64,000 bases of DNA from Bacillota bacterium (GCA_023420895.1 JAEZUY010000041.1:31142-95141); one strand, 5' to 3'; positions 39,991-49,517 are shown, counted from the stretch's first letter. The notes: a model not told the origin generated them from the sequence alone. Made by a program: numbers and translations.

Positions 39991-40725
39991 CTAATATTCT
40001 ACATTTTGTAAATAAAGTCCGTATGCGGGAACCGTCTTTCCGGCCGCAAGTCTGTCCTTTTTCTCTATTATAGATTTCATCTCTTCCGGTTCTCTTTTTC
40101 CGTATCCGACTTCAATTACTGTTCCGGTTATTATCCTCACCATATTGTGAAGAAATCCGTTCCCTGTTATCTCAAGCACATAGAATCCTGCCTCTCTGAA
40201 CATTCTGGCAGAATAGACTGTCCTTATATTCTTATCTATGCTGCTTTTCACAGGTGTAAATGAAGTGTAGTCCATTCTTCCGACCAGATATTCAAGAGCC
40301 CTGTTCATGCGCTCTAAATCGAGCTTATACGTCGTATGATAAGCTCTGTTTCTAAGTAAAGCGCTTCTTATATCATTCTGATATATTAAGTACCTGTATG
40401 TCTTCTTTTTTGCACTGAATCTCGAATGGAAATCTTCCGGAACTTCCTCAGATTTAATTATGCATATATCGTCCGGAAGTTTGTCATTGAGAGGATATAT
40501 GAATCTTTCGGCAGGTATTGTGGAATCTATTTTAAAATTCGCAACCTGTCCATATGCGTGAACTCCGGCATCAGTTCTCCCCGAAGCGTAGAGTTTCACT
40601 CTTTTTCCTGTCGACTTATATATCGCCTCTTCAACTTCTCCTTCTACAGTCTTAAGTCCTTCCTGTTTCTGCCATCCGCAGTAATTTGAGCCGTCGTATT
40701 CTATAGTCAGCTTTATATTCTGCAT
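39991..40725 (-). CDS. truA: tRNA pseudouridine(38-40) synthase
   Basis: This 244-residue enzyme has LTIEYDGSNYCGWQKQ at the start, YASGRTDAGVHAYGQVANF with the catalytic Asp, and GFLHNMVRIITGT. It converts uridines 38-40 of the anticodon arm to pseudouridine. It is the last gene of the ecfA1-ecfA2-ecfT-truA cluster, 4 bp after ecfT. Confidence 0.97.
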   Translation of the reverse strand: MQNIKLTIEYDGSNYCGWQKQEGLKTVEGEVEEAIYKSTGKRVKLYASGRTDAGVHAYGQVANFKIDSTIPAERFIYPLNDKLPDDICIIKSEEVPEDFHSRFSAKKKTYRYLIYQNDIRSALLRNRAYHTTYKLDLERMNRALEYLVGRMDYTSFTPVKSSIDKNIRTVYSARMFREAGFYVLEITGNGFLHNMVRIITGTVIEVGYGKREPEEMKSIIEKKDRLAAGKTVPAYGLYLQNVEY

Positions 40726-40729
40726 AGCT

Positions 40730-41539
40730 CTATCCTATATTTACAAAATATCTGAATATTATTATTGCTATAAGATAGATGAACACTATAAGGAAAAAGA
40801 CTATATCCGGTTTTCTGAGTTTGAGCTCCCTCATTCTGGTTCTGTTGTCACCGCCTCTGTAGCATCTTGCCTCCATAGCCATTGCAAGATCGTCGGCTCT
40901 TCTGAATGCCGATATGAACAGCGGCACTAGAAGCGGAATGAGATTTTTCGCTCTTTTTATTATATTTCCGGACTCAAAATCTGCCCCTCTCGCCATCTGG
41001 GCTTTCATTATCTTGTCCGTTTCCTCTAACAGCGTAGGTATGAATCTCAGAGCTATCGTCATCATCATTGCAAGTTCATGTGACGGCACTCCTATCTTCT
41101 TGAAAGGTTCTAGAAGCTTTTCAATCCCGTCTGTAAGCAGTATCGGTGATGTAGTAAGCGTCAGAACCGTAGTGCACACTACTAGAAGAATAAGTCTTAT
41201 CCCCATGAAAGAAGCCTGTCTTATACCCTCTTCAGTTGCTGTAAGAGGTCCTACTCTGAAAGCGACTTCTCCTGGAGTCATAAACATATTTATTAGAAAA
41301 GTTATTATAATAAGAATCAGTATGGGTTTCAGCCCTTTAAATATATACTTTACCGGCAGACGCGCAAGTCCTATAGTCACTCCTAAAAGAACTACTGCTG
41401 GAATATAGTATACGAACTCGTTCATGAAGAACAGCGAAGCTATATAAAATATAACTGCTATTATCTTTATTCTCGGGTCTAAATTGTGTATAACTGATTC
41501 TCCGGGAAAATACTGCCCGATAGTTATATTCTTAAGCAT
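40730..41539 (-). CDS. ecfT: ECF transporter transmembrane subunit
   Basis: This 269-residue membrane protein has several hydrophobic segments and begins MLKNITIGQYFPGESVIHNLDPRIKI. The cytoplasmic coupling motifs are ALRFIPTLLEE and AQMARGADFESG, the ARG motifs that contact the ATPases. With EcfA1/A2 it forms the shared energising module for vitamin S-components. It overlaps ecfA2 by 8 bp. Confidence 0.96.
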   Translation of the reverse strand: MLKNITIGQYFPGESVIHNLDPRIKIIAVIFYIASLFFMNEFVYYIPAVVLLGVTIGLARLPVKYIFKGLKPILILIIITFLINMFMTPGEVAFRVGPLTATEEGIRQASFMGIRLILLVVCTTVLTLTTSPILLTDGIEKLLEPFKKIGVPSHELAMMMTIALRFIPTLLEETDKIMKAQMARGADFESGNIIKRAKNLIPLLVPLFISAFRRADDLAMAMEARCYRGGDNRTRMRELKLRKPDIVFFLIVFIYLIAIIIFRYFVNIG

Positions 41540-42398
41540 TTTCTCTTCCTTTCATGTAGTTCAGTATTTCTTCCTTTGCCTGCTCTACTGTAAATATATC
41601 TGTATCCAGTCCCGGATATTTTTTAGCAAGCTCCCTCATAAAATAAGTTATCTGAGGAGCTGCAAGCCCGAAACTTTCAAGTTTATCTGACTGTCTGAAA
41701 ATATCTTTCGGTTCTCCGAACAGCTCAGCCTTTCCCTTATTCATAACGAGAATTCTGTCAACAAGATTTGCGATATCCTCCATGCTGTGAGATACGAGAA
41801 CTATTGTAAGATCCGGATTAGTATCGTTAAGATATTTTATCTGACCGAGTATTTCATCTCTTCCCATAGGGTCCAGTCCTGCAGTCGGCTCGTCCAGAAT
41901 CAGAACTTCAGGATTCATCGCTATAACTCCTGCTATTGCGACTCTTCTCTTCTGACCTCCCGAAAGTTCAAACGGAGATCTTTCTCTGTACGTTTCATAA
42001 TCGAGTCCGACCTTCTGCATAGAGTCTTTGACTCTCTCGGTTATCTCTTCTTCTGAAAGGCCCAGATTTCTGGGACCGAATGAAATATCCTTTTCTATAG
42101 TCTCTTCAAAGAGCTGATGTTCCGGATACTGAAATACGAGTCCTACCTTCTGTCTGACTTCTCTCATCTTTATCTCTTTTTTAGTGATATCGAGTCCGTT
42201 GACTAGTATATGACCTGATGTAGGCTTTATCAAGCCGTTTATATGCTGAATCAGTGTGGATTTTCCTGAGCCCGTATGACCTATCAGCCCTATGAATTCA
42301 CCTTTATCAATTTTTAAATTTACACTGTCAAGAGCTTTTTTCTCAAAAGGAGTCCCGACACTGTATATATAAGTCAAATCTCTAATCTCTATACTCAT
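41532..42398 (-). CDS. ecfA2: ECF transporter ATPase subunit A2
   Basis: This 288-residue ATPase has Walker A GHTGSGKST, Q-loop VFQYPEHQL, signature LSGGQKRR and Walker B VLILDEPTAGLDP. It overlaps ecfA1 by 4 bp (ATGA) and ecfT by 8 bp, giving a fixed order for complex assembly. Confidence 0.96.
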   Translation of the reverse strand: MSIEIRDLTYIYSVGTPFEKKALDSVNLKIDKGEFIGLIGHTGSGKSTLIQHINGLIKPTSGHILVNGLDITKKEIKMREVRQKVGLVFQYPEHQLFEETIEKDISFGPRNLGLSEEEITERVKDSMQKVGLDYETYRERSPFELSGGQKRRVAIAGVIAMNPEVLILDEPTAGLDPMGRDEILGQIKYLNDTNPDLTIVLVSHSMEDIANLVDRILVMNKGKAELFGEPKDIFRQSDKLESFGLAAPQITYFMRELAKKYPGLDTDIFTVEQAKEEILNYMKGRENA

Positions 42399-43225
42399 AT
42401 CATATCCACCAACTCTTCTATTTCTAATACCTCAGTATTAATATCCATTCCTGATTTTTTCAGGAGATATGCAAGTTCTGTAACCTGAGGCACATCAAGT
42501 CCTATTCTTCTCACTTCTTCAACCTGGCTGAATATCTCTCTAGGAGTTCCTTCTACTGCAACTTTTCCTTTTTCCATTATTATTATCCTGTCGGCATTTA
42601 CAACTTCATCCATATAATGAGTTATATGAATTATAGTTCTTTTTTCTTCTTTATTCAGTTTCATGACAGTATTCATGACTTCTTTTCTGCCGGCAGGATC
42701 CAGCATAGCTGTCGGCTCGTCAAAAATTATGCAGTCCGGATTCATTGCGAGTATTCCCGCAATCGCTATTCTCTGCTTCTGACCTCCGGACAGAGCATGC
42801 GGAGCTGATTTTCTGTATTCATACATTCCCACAGTTTTCAGTGCATTGTCTACTCTCTCTCTGATTTCTAATGGAGGGATCCCCTGATTCTCAGGCCCGA
42901 ATGCAACATCCTCTTCTACAATAGTAGCAACCAGCTGGTTGTCCGGATTCTGAAATACCATACCTGCTGTCTGTCTTATATTCCATATATCGTCTTCATC
43001 TCTGGTATTTATTCCGTTTATGAGTATATTGCCTTCAGTAGGCAGCAGTATCCCGTTCATCAGCTTAGCCAGTGTTGACTTTCCTGAACCGTTATGACCA
43101 AGTATAGCAACGAATTCCCCTCTTTTTATATCTATATTGACATTGTCCAGCGCTTTTACAGGATTTTCCTCTGCACCTGGATATGTGAATGATAAGTTTT
43201 CTATTTTTACTATATGGTCTTTCAT
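42395..43225 (-). CDS. ecfA1: ECF transporter ATPase subunit A1
   Basis: This 276-residue ATPase has Walker A GHNGSGKST, Q-loop VFQNPDNQL, signature LSGGQKQR and Walker B CIIFDEPTAMLDP. It pairs with EcfA2. It starts just after the rplQ terminator hairpin, so its transcription may rely on partial read-through or a weak promoter. Confidence 0.96.
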   Translation of the reverse strand: MKDHIVKIENLSFTYPGAEENPVKALDNVNIDIKRGEFVAILGHNGSGKSTLAKLMNGILLPTEGNILINGINTRDEDDIWNIRQTAGMVFQNPDNQLVATIVEEDVAFGPENQGIPPLEIRERVDNALKTVGMYEYRKSAPHALSGGQKQRIAIAGILAMNPDCIIFDEPTAMLDPAGRKEVMNTVMKLNKEEKRTIIHITHYMDEVVNADRIIIMEKGKVAVEGTPREIFSQVEEVRRIGLDVPQVTELAYLLKKSGMDINTEVLEIEELVDMI

Positions 43226-43249
43226 ATCTGTCTCCTAAAATTTATTTTA

Positions 43250-43287
43250 ATTAGCAAAAGGGACTAAGTTAGATAACTTAATCCCTT
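43250..43287 (-). terminator. Terminator after rplQ
   Basis: AAGGGATTAAGTTA and TAACTTAGTCCCTT form a 13-14 bp near-perfect stem (43258-43287) with a 2-nt loop, followed on the minus strand by a modest T stretch. It marks the end of the ribosomal protein run, with incomplete termination likely. Confidence 0.85.
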
Positions 43288-43296
43288 GAATTTATA

Positions 43297-43638
43297 TTAA
43301 ACTAGTTCTAGTATTACCATTTCAGCCGAATCACCTTTACGAGGTCCCATTTTTAGGATTCTAGTGTATCCGCCGTTTCTGTCTTCATACTTAGGAGCTA
43401 TATCGTCAAATAAGTTTTTAACAACTGTTTCGTCATATACGTATGATAGTACTTGACGTCTTGAGTGAAGATCACCTTTCTTTGCAAGTGTTATCATTTT
43501 TTCAGCCATTCTTTTTGTTTCTTTAGCTCTAGTTTCTGTCGTTTTTATTTTTCCGTTTTTTAATAAGCTTGTCACCTGGTTTCTAAGCATAGCAGATCTG
43601 TGATCTGTACGACGACCAAGTTTTCTTAATTTTGCCAT
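43297..43638 (-). CDS. rplQ: 50S ribosomal protein L17
   Basis: This 113-residue protein (AKLRKLGRRTDHRSAMLRNQVTSLL) ends with GGYTRILKMGPRKGDSAEMVILELV. It binds 23S rRNA near the exit tunnel. It is the last gene of the alpha operon, followed by a strong hairpin. Confidence 0.98.
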   Translation of the reverse strand: MAKLRKLGRRTDHRSAMLRNQVTSLLKNGKIKTTETRAKETKRMAEKMITLAKKGDLHSRRQVLSYVYDETVVKNLFDDIAPKYEDRNGGYTRILKMGPRKGDSAEMVILELV

Positions 43639-43663
43639 CCTTAATATCCCTCCTTAAAAGAAA

Positions 43664-44611
43664 TTATTCTTCAGTACTTTTTAAACTTAATTCTAGTTCT
43701 GCAAGTTTATTTTGAACCTCTTCAAGGGATTTTTTACCTAGATTTCTAACTTTCATCATATCTTCTTCAGTTTTCTGAGTAAGTTCTTCTACAGTATTTA
43801 TCCCAGCTCTTTTTAAACAATTGTAAGATCTAACTGATAGATCAAGTTCCTCAATAGTCATTTCTAAGACTTTTTCTTTCTTGTCTTCTTCCTTCTCTAC
43901 CATAATCTCTACATCGCCAACATACTCTGTAAGAGCTATGAATAGGTTAAGGTGTTCATTTAATATCTTAGCTCCGAGTGAAGTAGCTTCCTTCGGCACT
44001 ATAGATCCGTCCGTCCATACTTCTAAGACAAGTCTGTCATAGTCAGCGAACTGACCTACTCTAGTATTCTCTACAGCGAAATTAACTTTCTTTACTGGAG
44101 TGAATATAGAGTCTATAGGAAGTGTTCCTATCGATTGATCTTCTTTTTTATTCTGTTCAGCAGGAACGTATCCTCTTCCTTTTACCATCTCTAATTCCAT
44201 AAAAAGCTCAGCATCTTCTTCTAATGAAGCAATATGAAGATCTTTATTAAGAATTTCGACATCTGGTCCTGTAATTATATCTCCTGCCTTTATTTCCTTA
44301 GGCCCTTTTGCATCTATTATAAGCTTAACAGGCTCTTCTGTATATACTTTTGCCGCTATATCTTTTATATTCAAGATCATTTCAGACACATCTTCATATA
44401 CTCCGGGCACTGTTGAGAATTCATGTAACACTCCTCGAATTTTTATCGAAGAAACCGCAGCTCCTGGAAGAGAAGAAAGCAATATTCTTCTTAATGAATT
44501 TCCTAAGGTAGTTCCGTATCCTCTTTCAAGCGGTTCTAGAACGAACTTACCATAGGTATTATCTTCGTTTGTTTCAACTATCTCAATTTTAGGTTTTTCT
44601 ATCTCTAGCAT
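43664..44611 (-). CDS. rpoA: RNA polymerase alpha subunit
   Basis: The protein has 315 residues from ATG 44611 (MLEIEKPKIEI), preceded by GAGGAGGG. The N-terminal domain (1-230) has EPLERGYGTTLGNSLRRILLSSLPGAA; the C-terminal domain (about 250-310) has LDLSVRSYNCLKRAGINTVEEL and VRNLGKKSLEEV for promoter UP-element and activator contact. It lies between rpsD and rplQ as usual. Confidence 0.98.
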   Translation of the reverse strand: MLEIEKPKIEIVETNEDNTYGKFVLEPLERGYGTTLGNSLRRILLSSLPGAAVSSIKIRGVLHEFSTVPGVYEDVSEMILNIKDIAAKVYTEEPVKLIIDAKGPKEIKAGDIITGPDVEILNKDLHIASLEEDAELFMELEMVKGRGYVPAEQNKKEDQSIGTLPIDSIFTPVKKVNFAVENTRVGQFADYDRLVLEVWTDGSIVPKEATSLGAKILNEHLNLFIALTEYVGDVEIMVEKEEDKKEKVLEMTIEELDLSVRSYNCLKRAGINTVEELTQKTEEDMMKVRNLGKKSLEEVQNKLAELELSLKSTEE

Positions 44612-44617
44612 TTTAAC

Positions 44618-44650
44618 CCTCCTCGATAGGTATTTGTTTACTGCGAGGGG
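44618..44650 (-). promoter_or_regulatory. Hairpin covering the rpoA ribosome-binding site
   Basis: In the rpsD-rpoA gap, CCTCG upstream can pair with CGAGG overlapping the GAGGAGGG ribosome site (5-bp stem, about 18-nt loop). It could modulate rpoA translation. The stem is short. Confidence 0.4.
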
Positions 44651-44681
44651 AACCAATCCTTTTTAATCGCTCAAGCTCTAA

Positions 44682-45311
44682 TTAGTTGTTCTTAGAGTAA
44701 AGCTCAACTATTAAGTGTTCTTCTATTGGAAGATCTATGTCTTCTCTAGAAATTTCTGCCACTATATTAGCTTTAAAGTTCTCTGCATCAACGTCTAGCC
44801 ATGCAGGGCTGTTTCCTTGATGATTTTCTTTTAATGCTTCAAATTTTGCAGATTTTCTGCTTTTTTCTTTAAGTTCTATAACATCTCCAACTTTTGTTCT
44901 GTAAGATGGTATATCAACTTTCTTTCCATTTACTAAGAAATGTCCATGAACTACAAGTTGTCTAGCTTCTGATCTTGATGAAGCGAATCCTGCTCTGTAA
45001 ACTGCGTTATCAAGTCTTGATTCTATAACTTTAAGCAGATTTTCCCCTGTAATTCCTGGCATTCTGTCTGCCTCTAGAAAATAATCTAGCATAGGTTTTT
45101 CTGTTAAACCGTAATATCTTCTAACTTTTTGTTTTTCTCTTAACTGTAATCCATATTCTGATAGTTTCTTTCTAGCTTGTCCGTGCTGACCTGGAGCATA
45201 GCTTCTAGTCTCAAATGGACATGCTTGTGAGAAACACTTGTCACCTTTCAGCATGAGTTTTTGTCCCTCTCTACGACAAAGTCTGCATACTGGTCCTGTA
45301 TATCTTGCCAT
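44682..45311 (-). CDS. rpsD: 30S ribosomal protein S4
   Basis: This 209-residue protein begins ARYTGPVCRLCRREGQKLMLKGDKCFSQACPFE, which keeps the four-cysteine zinc site (C+ form). The S4 RNA-binding domain is around residues 98-160 (SRLDNAVYRAGFASSRSEARQLVVHGHFLVNG). It nucleates 30S assembly. Confidence 0.98.
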   Translation of the reverse strand: MARYTGPVCRLCRREGQKLMLKGDKCFSQACPFETRSYAPGQHGQARKKLSEYGLQLREKQKVRRYYGLTEKPMLDYFLEADRMPGITGENLLKVIESRLDNAVYRAGFASSRSEARQLVVHGHFLVNGKKVDIPSYRTKVGDVIELKEKSRKSAKFEALKENHQGNSPAWLDVDAENFKANIVAEISREDIDLPIEEHLIVELYSKNN

Positions 45312-45335
45312 CCTTTATGTGCACCCCCTGATAAA

Positions 45336-45731
45336 TTACACTCTTCTACGTTTTGGCGGTCTGCAACCGTTATGCGGTATTGGAGTGTTGTCTTTAATTA
45401 AACTAACCTCTAAACCTGCTGCTTGTAGCGATCTTATAGCAGCTTCTCTTCCTGATCCTGGTCCTTTAACGTATACTTCTACAGTTTTTAGACCATGCTC
45501 CATTGCTTTTTTAGCAGCTTCTTCAGCAGCCATCTGAGCAGCAAACGGAGTTGATTTTCTTGAACCTCTGAATCCTAGCTGTCCAGCACTTGCCCAAGAT
45601 AGAACATTACCTTTGCTGTCTGTTAGTGTTACCATTGTATTGTTGAAAGTTGACTGAATATGTGCTTGTCCTCTTTCTATATTTTTACGTTCTCTTCTTC
45701 TTACACGAGTCTTAACGTTTTTCTTAGCCAA
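45336..45731 (-). CDS. rpsK: 30S ribosomal protein S11
   Basis: This 131-residue protein has AHIQSTFNNTMVTLTDSKGNVLSWASAGQLGFRGSRKSTPFAAQ and ends IPHNGCRPPKRRRV. It binds the 16S platform near the E site. It follows rpsM. Confidence 0.98.
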   Translation of the reverse strand: MAKKNVKTRVRRRERKNIERGQAHIQSTFNNTMVTLTDSKGNVLSWASAGQLGFRGSRKSTPFAAQMAAEEAAKKAMEHGLKTVEVYVKGPGSGREAAIRSLQAAGLEVSLIKDNTPIPHNGCRPPKRRRV

Positions 45732-45753
45732 TCGAATTCCCTCCTTCTAATGC

Positions 45754-46122
45754 CTATTTCTTTTTACCTTTGCTTACCGCTCTTTTAGGGCCTTTTCTTG
45801 TTCTTGCATTGTTTTTAGTGTTTTGACCTCTAACTGGTAATCCTCTTCTATGTCTGTATCCTCTGAAACTTCCGATTTCTCTAAGTCTCTTTATATTAAG
45901 GGCTGTATCTCTTCTAAGATCCCCCTCAACCATATATTCGTCTATTATTCCTCTTAGTTCATTTACTTCTGTTTCTGTTAAATCTCTAACTCTTGTGTCT
46001 GCTGATATTCCAGCTCTATCAAGAATTTCTTGTGATCTTGGTTTTCCTATTCCGTAGATATAAGTAAGTCCGATAACAACTCTCTTATCTCTAGGAAGGT
46101 CAACACCAGCGATTCTTGCCAT
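45754..46122 (-). CDS. rpsM: 30S ribosomal protein S13
   Basis: The protein has 122 residues from ATG 46122 (MARIAGVDLPRDKR), with AGGAGGTG before it. It contains the GIG motif (TYIYGIGKPRSQEIL) and a basic C-terminal tail that contacts tRNA (GQNTKNNARTRKGPKRAV). Confidence 0.98.
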   Translation of the reverse strand: MARIAGVDLPRDKRVVIGLTYIYGIGKPRSQEILDRAGISADTRVRDLTETEVNELRGIIDEYMVEGDLRRDTALNIKRLREIGSFRGYRHRRGLPVRGQNTKNNARTRKGPKRAVSKGKKK

Positions 46123-46183
46123 TAAGTTGCACCTCCTGCTCAATTTCCTACTTATTTATTTAAAACAGCCGCGTTTTTCTAAA

Positions 46184-46297
46184 TTAACCTTGTTTCTGCT
46201 TGTGTCTAGGGTTTTGGCATATTACCATTACTTTCCCTTTTCTTTTGATTATCTGACACTTTTCACACATCTTTTTAACTGATGGTCTTACTTTCAT
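46184..46297 (-). CDS. rpmJ: 50S ribosomal protein L36
   Basis: The 37-residue protein reads MKVRPSVKKMCEKCQIIKRKGKVMVICQNPRHKQKQG in pattern and keeps the zinc ligands Cys, Cys, Cys and His. It lies between infA and rpsM, the standard place. Confidence 0.97.
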   Translation of the reverse strand: MKVRPSVKKMCEKCQIIKRKGKVMVICQNPRHKQKQG

Positions 46298-46317
46298 ATC
46301 GTAAACCCTCCTTAATC

Positions 46318-46536
46318 CTACTTGTTACGCCAAGTTATTCTTCCTCTTGTAAGATCGTAAGGAGATAACTCAAGAGTAACTGTGTCACCTGGCAGAATTC
46401 TTATGAAGTTCATTCTAAGCTTACCAGATATATGAGCCAGTATTTCATGGCCATTTTCGAGTTTTACTTTAAACATCGTATTTGGCAGAGCTTCAACTAC
46501 TGTTCCTTCTACCTCAATTACATCTTCTTTCGACAT
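46318..46536 (-). CDS. infA: Translation initiation factor IF-1
   Basis: The protein has 72 residues from ATG 46536 (MSKEDVIEVEGTVVEALPNTMFKVKLENGHEILAHISG), the universal length. An upstream ATG in frame would add 8 atypical residues. It is an OB-fold protein that binds the A site of 30S during initiation. Confidence 0.97.
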   Translation of the reverse strand: MSKEDVIEVEGTVVEALPNTMFKVKLENGHEILAHISGKLRMNFIRILPGDTVTLELSPYDLTRGRITWRNK

Positions 46537-46560
46537 TCGGCACTCGAACCTCCTGTTCAT

Positions 46561-46821
46561 TTAATCTCTTTTTAGAGATTTTAGAGTTTTTTTAATAAAT
46601 GCGTCATCTAGACTTCTACTAGCTAACTTATCTATTATATCATCTTTTTTCAAATTATACACATTTAAATGCTTAATTTTTTTTATTTTTGGATTATTTA
46701 TTTTTCTGTACTTGCCGTCGGCAAGTTCTACATAATCATTTTCCAGTATATCTATTACGAAATACATTCTTCCTCTATCTCTACCTTGTCTCGACTGGAC
46801 AAGCTGACCGACTGAGACCAT
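46561..46821 (-). CDS. KOW-domain RNA-binding protein
   Basis: This 86-residue protein has a KOW-like N-terminus (VSVGQLVQSRQGRDRGRMYFVIDILENDYVELADGKYRKI) and a basic helical end. A gene of this type is often found between map and infA in Firmicutes, annotated as KOW or L14e-like. It probably binds ribosomal RNA; exact role unknown. Confidence 0.88.
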   Translation of the reverse strand: MVSVGQLVQSRQGRDRGRMYFVIDILENDYVELADGKYRKINNPKIKKIKHLNVYNLKKDDIIDKLASRSLDDAFIKKTLKSLKRD

Positions 46822-46822
46822 C

Positions 46823-47572
46823 TTAATCTACCTTTGTCAGCAGCTCTACCCCGTCTTCTGTAAACGCTATTGTGTGTTCATAGTGTGCCGATTTCTTTCC
46901 GTCGAATGTGACTACTGTCCATCCGTCTTTAAGACTCTGCACTCTTCTTGTTCCTGCGTTCACCATCGGCTCTATCGCAAGGACCATTCCTCTTTGAAGT
47001 CTGGGTCCTTTTCCTGGAAGGCCGTAGTTAGGTATAGGCGGGTCTTCATGCATATTCTTTCCAATTCCATGTCCCACGAAATCTGTCACTACAGAGAATC
47101 CGTTTTCTTCAACGTAAACCTGCACAGCATGAGATATATCGCTCAGACGGTTTCCTTCTTTGGCATATTCAAGTCCTGCATAGAAAGAGTCTCTTGTTAC
47201 ATCGATCAGTCTCTGATCTTCTTCTGAAATCTTTCCTACAGGATAAGTTTTTGCACCGTCTCCGTAATATCCGTCCACTATTGAACCGATATCTATGCTT
47301 ATTATATCTCCTTCGTTGAGGACTTTATCTCCAGGTATTCCGTGAACTACTTCTTCATTTACTGAAGCGCAGATTGAAGCAGGGAACCCTCCGTATCCTT
47401 TAAATCCCGGAATTGCGCCCTGTTTTCTTATAAACTCTTCAGCTATTCTATCAAGTTCTCCGGTTGTGATCCCTGGAACTATTTTATCTTTCAGAAAGGC
47501 ATGGGTTTCTCCAACTATATGCCCTGCCCTTCTCATTATATCAATTTCTCTTTTACTTTTCAGTATAATCAT
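46823..47572 (-). CDS. map: Type I methionine aminopeptidase
   Basis: This 249-residue enzyme has metal ligands in IDIGSIVDGYYGDGAKTY (two Asp), VGHGIGKNMHEDP (His) and LAIEPMVNAG (Glu) plus a final Glu in YEHTIAF. It removes the initiator Met from new proteins. It follows adk by 2 bp. Confidence 0.97.
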   Translation of the reverse strand: MIILKSKREIDIMRRAGHIVGETHAFLKDKIVPGITTGELDRIAEEFIRKQGAIPGFKGYGGFPASICASVNEEVVHGIPGDKVLNEGDIISIDIGSIVDGYYGDGAKTYPVGKISEEDQRLIDVTRDSFYAGLEYAKEGNRLSDISHAVQVYVEENGFSVVTDFVGHGIGKNMHEDPPIPNYGLPGKGPRLQRGMVLAIEPMVNAGTRRVQSLKDGWTVVTFDGKKSAHYEHTIAFTEDGVELLTKVD

Positions 47573-47574
47573 GA

Positions 47575-48222
47575 CTATCTACTCTCCAGCTTAGACACTA
47601 TATCTTCAAAAACAGCATCTATAGACTGAGTTCCGTCTATATCTATGATTATATCTTTTTTAGTATAATAGTCTATTAAAGGCTGAGTCTGTTCATTGTA
47701 AACTTCGATTCTCTTAGCAACTGTCTCTTCCTTATCGTCATCTCTTTGGAAAAGCTCTCCTGAACAGCTGTCGCATACGCCTTCTTTTTCAGGTTTGTTG
47801 AACTCTACGTGGAAAGTAGCTCCGCAAGATTTGCAGATTCTTCTTCCTACAGCTCTTTTTATAAGTTCTTCTGCAGGAACTTCTATATTTATAACGCTGT
47901 CAAGCGCTATTCCCATTTCTTTGAGTTCTTCATCAAGCGCATCGGCCTGAGCTACAGTTCTTGGAAATCCGTCAAGAAGGAATCCTTCTTTACAGTCATC
48001 TTCAAGAAGTCTGTCTTTTACTATCTTCACAACTAGTTCGTCTGGAACTAGAAGTCCCTGATCCATGTATTTTTTAGCTTCTATACCAAGATCAGTGTTT
48101 TCTTTTATATTTTTTCTAAATATATCTCCCGTTGATATGTGAGGTACATTGTATTTTTTTACTATACCTGCTGCCTGAGTTCCTTTACCAGCACCGGGAG
48201 GTCCTAGTAATACTAATCTCAT
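47575..48222 (-). CDS. adk: Adenylate kinase
   Basis: This 215-residue enzyme starts MRLVLLGPPGAGKGTQA (P-loop), has LLDGFPRTVAQADAL, and a zinc-binding lid with Cys pairs CKSCGATF and CDSCSG, typical of Gram-positive Adk. It balances AMP, ADP and ATP. Confidence 0.97.
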   Translation of the reverse strand: MRLVLLGPPGAGKGTQAAGIVKKYNVPHISTGDIFRKNIKENTDLGIEAKKYMDQGLLVPDELVVKIVKDRLLEDDCKEGFLLDGFPRTVAQADALDEELKEMGIALDSVINIEVPAEELIKRAVGRRICKSCGATFHVEFNKPEKEGVCDSCSGELFQRDDDKEETVAKRIEVYNEQTQPLIDYYTKKDIIIDIDGTQSIDAVFEDIVSKLESR

Positions 48223-48239
48223 TTAATCATCCCCTGGGT

Positions 48240-49517
48240 TTATTTCAAGAATCCTTTATAATGTCTCATCAACATTTGAGATTCTACTTGTTTCATCGTT
48301 TCAAGAGCAACTCCGACTACGATAAGCACTGCTGTACCTCCGAAGTGGACGCCCAGTTTTAGGAAAGCTTCTATTATAACTGGAAGTGTTGCTATTATTG
48401 CAAGCGAAACCCCTCCGATAAGAGTTATTCTAGAAAGTATCTTTCCTAGATAGTCAGATGTCGGCTTTCCAGGTCTTATTCCCGGTATGAATCCGCCGCT
48501 CTGTTTTAGATTATTCGCATATTCTATAGGGTTGAACTGAACCGCTGTATAGAAGTATGTGAAGAATAGAATTAATATAATATTCAGTATTGAATATATC
48601 CACATTCCCGTCGTACTGTTCACTGAAAGGTATTTATTCACAAAATCTGCGAATCCGCCTTTAAAGAAAAGTGCGATTATCTGAGGGAACTGTAAAAGCG
48701 ATGTAGAGAAAATAACAGGTATTACTCCTGCCATAAGCACTTTCAGTGGAATGTGAGTGCTCTGTCCTCCGTACATTTTTCTCCCAACAACTCTTTTAGC
48801 ATACTGAACAGGTATCTTTCTAGATCCTTCCTGAATCATTATAACTCCGAGTAATATCAGTAATGCTATTACTACGAATATGATTACCGGAACTACACTT
48901 ATGTTTCCTGTTCTCACCATTTCGACCATTCTTCCAACGGCCTGCGGTGCTCTAGAGATTATACCAATGAAGATTATCAGTGATACTCCATTTCCAATCC
49001 CTTTTTCCGTAATCTGTCCTCCTAACCAAATTAAAAAACAAGTACCTGCTGTCAGTGTGATTACTATTACTATTACTGAAAGTGGACTCTTGTCTATTAT
49101 CGCACGGTTGAAGAACCCTAAACTTATTCCTATAGCTTGAATTATAGCTAGAACTACGGCTAGATACTTAGTATAACTACTAATTTTCTTTCTTCCTACG
49201 TCTCCCTCTTTTGCTAAAGATCCTAAGCTAGGAATAGCAACTGTTAAAAGCTGGATTATAATTGAAGCCGTAATATAAGGGTAGACATTAAGGGCGAATA
49301 TTGTGAAGTCCTTGAATGCTCCCCCGGCCATTAAGTTAAGGAAGTTCAGCAGTCCTCCTATCTGTGAACTGTCGAACATCTGTTTAATTATAGATCCATC
49401 TATTCCTGGAACAGGAATGGCTGCACCTATTCTGAATACTATTAGCATTAGTAGGGTAAATATCATTCTTTTTCTCAGCTCTGGAACCTTCCAAGCGTCT
49501 CTTAATGTTGAGAACAT
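48240..49517 (-). CDS. secY: Preprotein translocase subunit SecY
   Basis: This 425-residue protein has ten predicted membrane spans and motifs FRIGAAIPVPGID, NVYPYITASIIIQLL and GGFIPGIRPGKPT. It is the channel of the Sec system and would export the SLH proteins of this window. It overlaps the rplO stop by one base. Confidence 0.97.
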   Translation of the reverse strand: MFSTLRDAWKVPELRKRMIFTLLMLIVFRIGAAIPVPGIDGSIIKQMFDSSQIGGLLNFLNLMAGGAFKDFTIFALNVYPYITASIIIQLLTVAIPSLGSLAKEGDVGRKKISSYTKYLAVVLAIIQAIGISLGFFNRAIIDKSPLSVIVIVITLTAGTCFLIWLGGQITEKGIGNGVSLIIFIGIISRAPQAVGRMVEMVRTGNISVVPVIIFVVIALLILLGVIMIQEGSRKIPVQYAKRVVGRKMYGGQSTHIPLKVLMAGVIPVIFSTSLLQFPQIIALFFKGGFADFVNKYLSVNSTTGMWIYSILNIILILFFTYFYTAVQFNPIEYANNLKQSGGFIPGIRPGKPTSDYLGKILSRITLIGGVSLAIIATLPVIIEAFLKLGVHFGGTAVLIVVGVALETMKQVESQMLMRHYKGFLK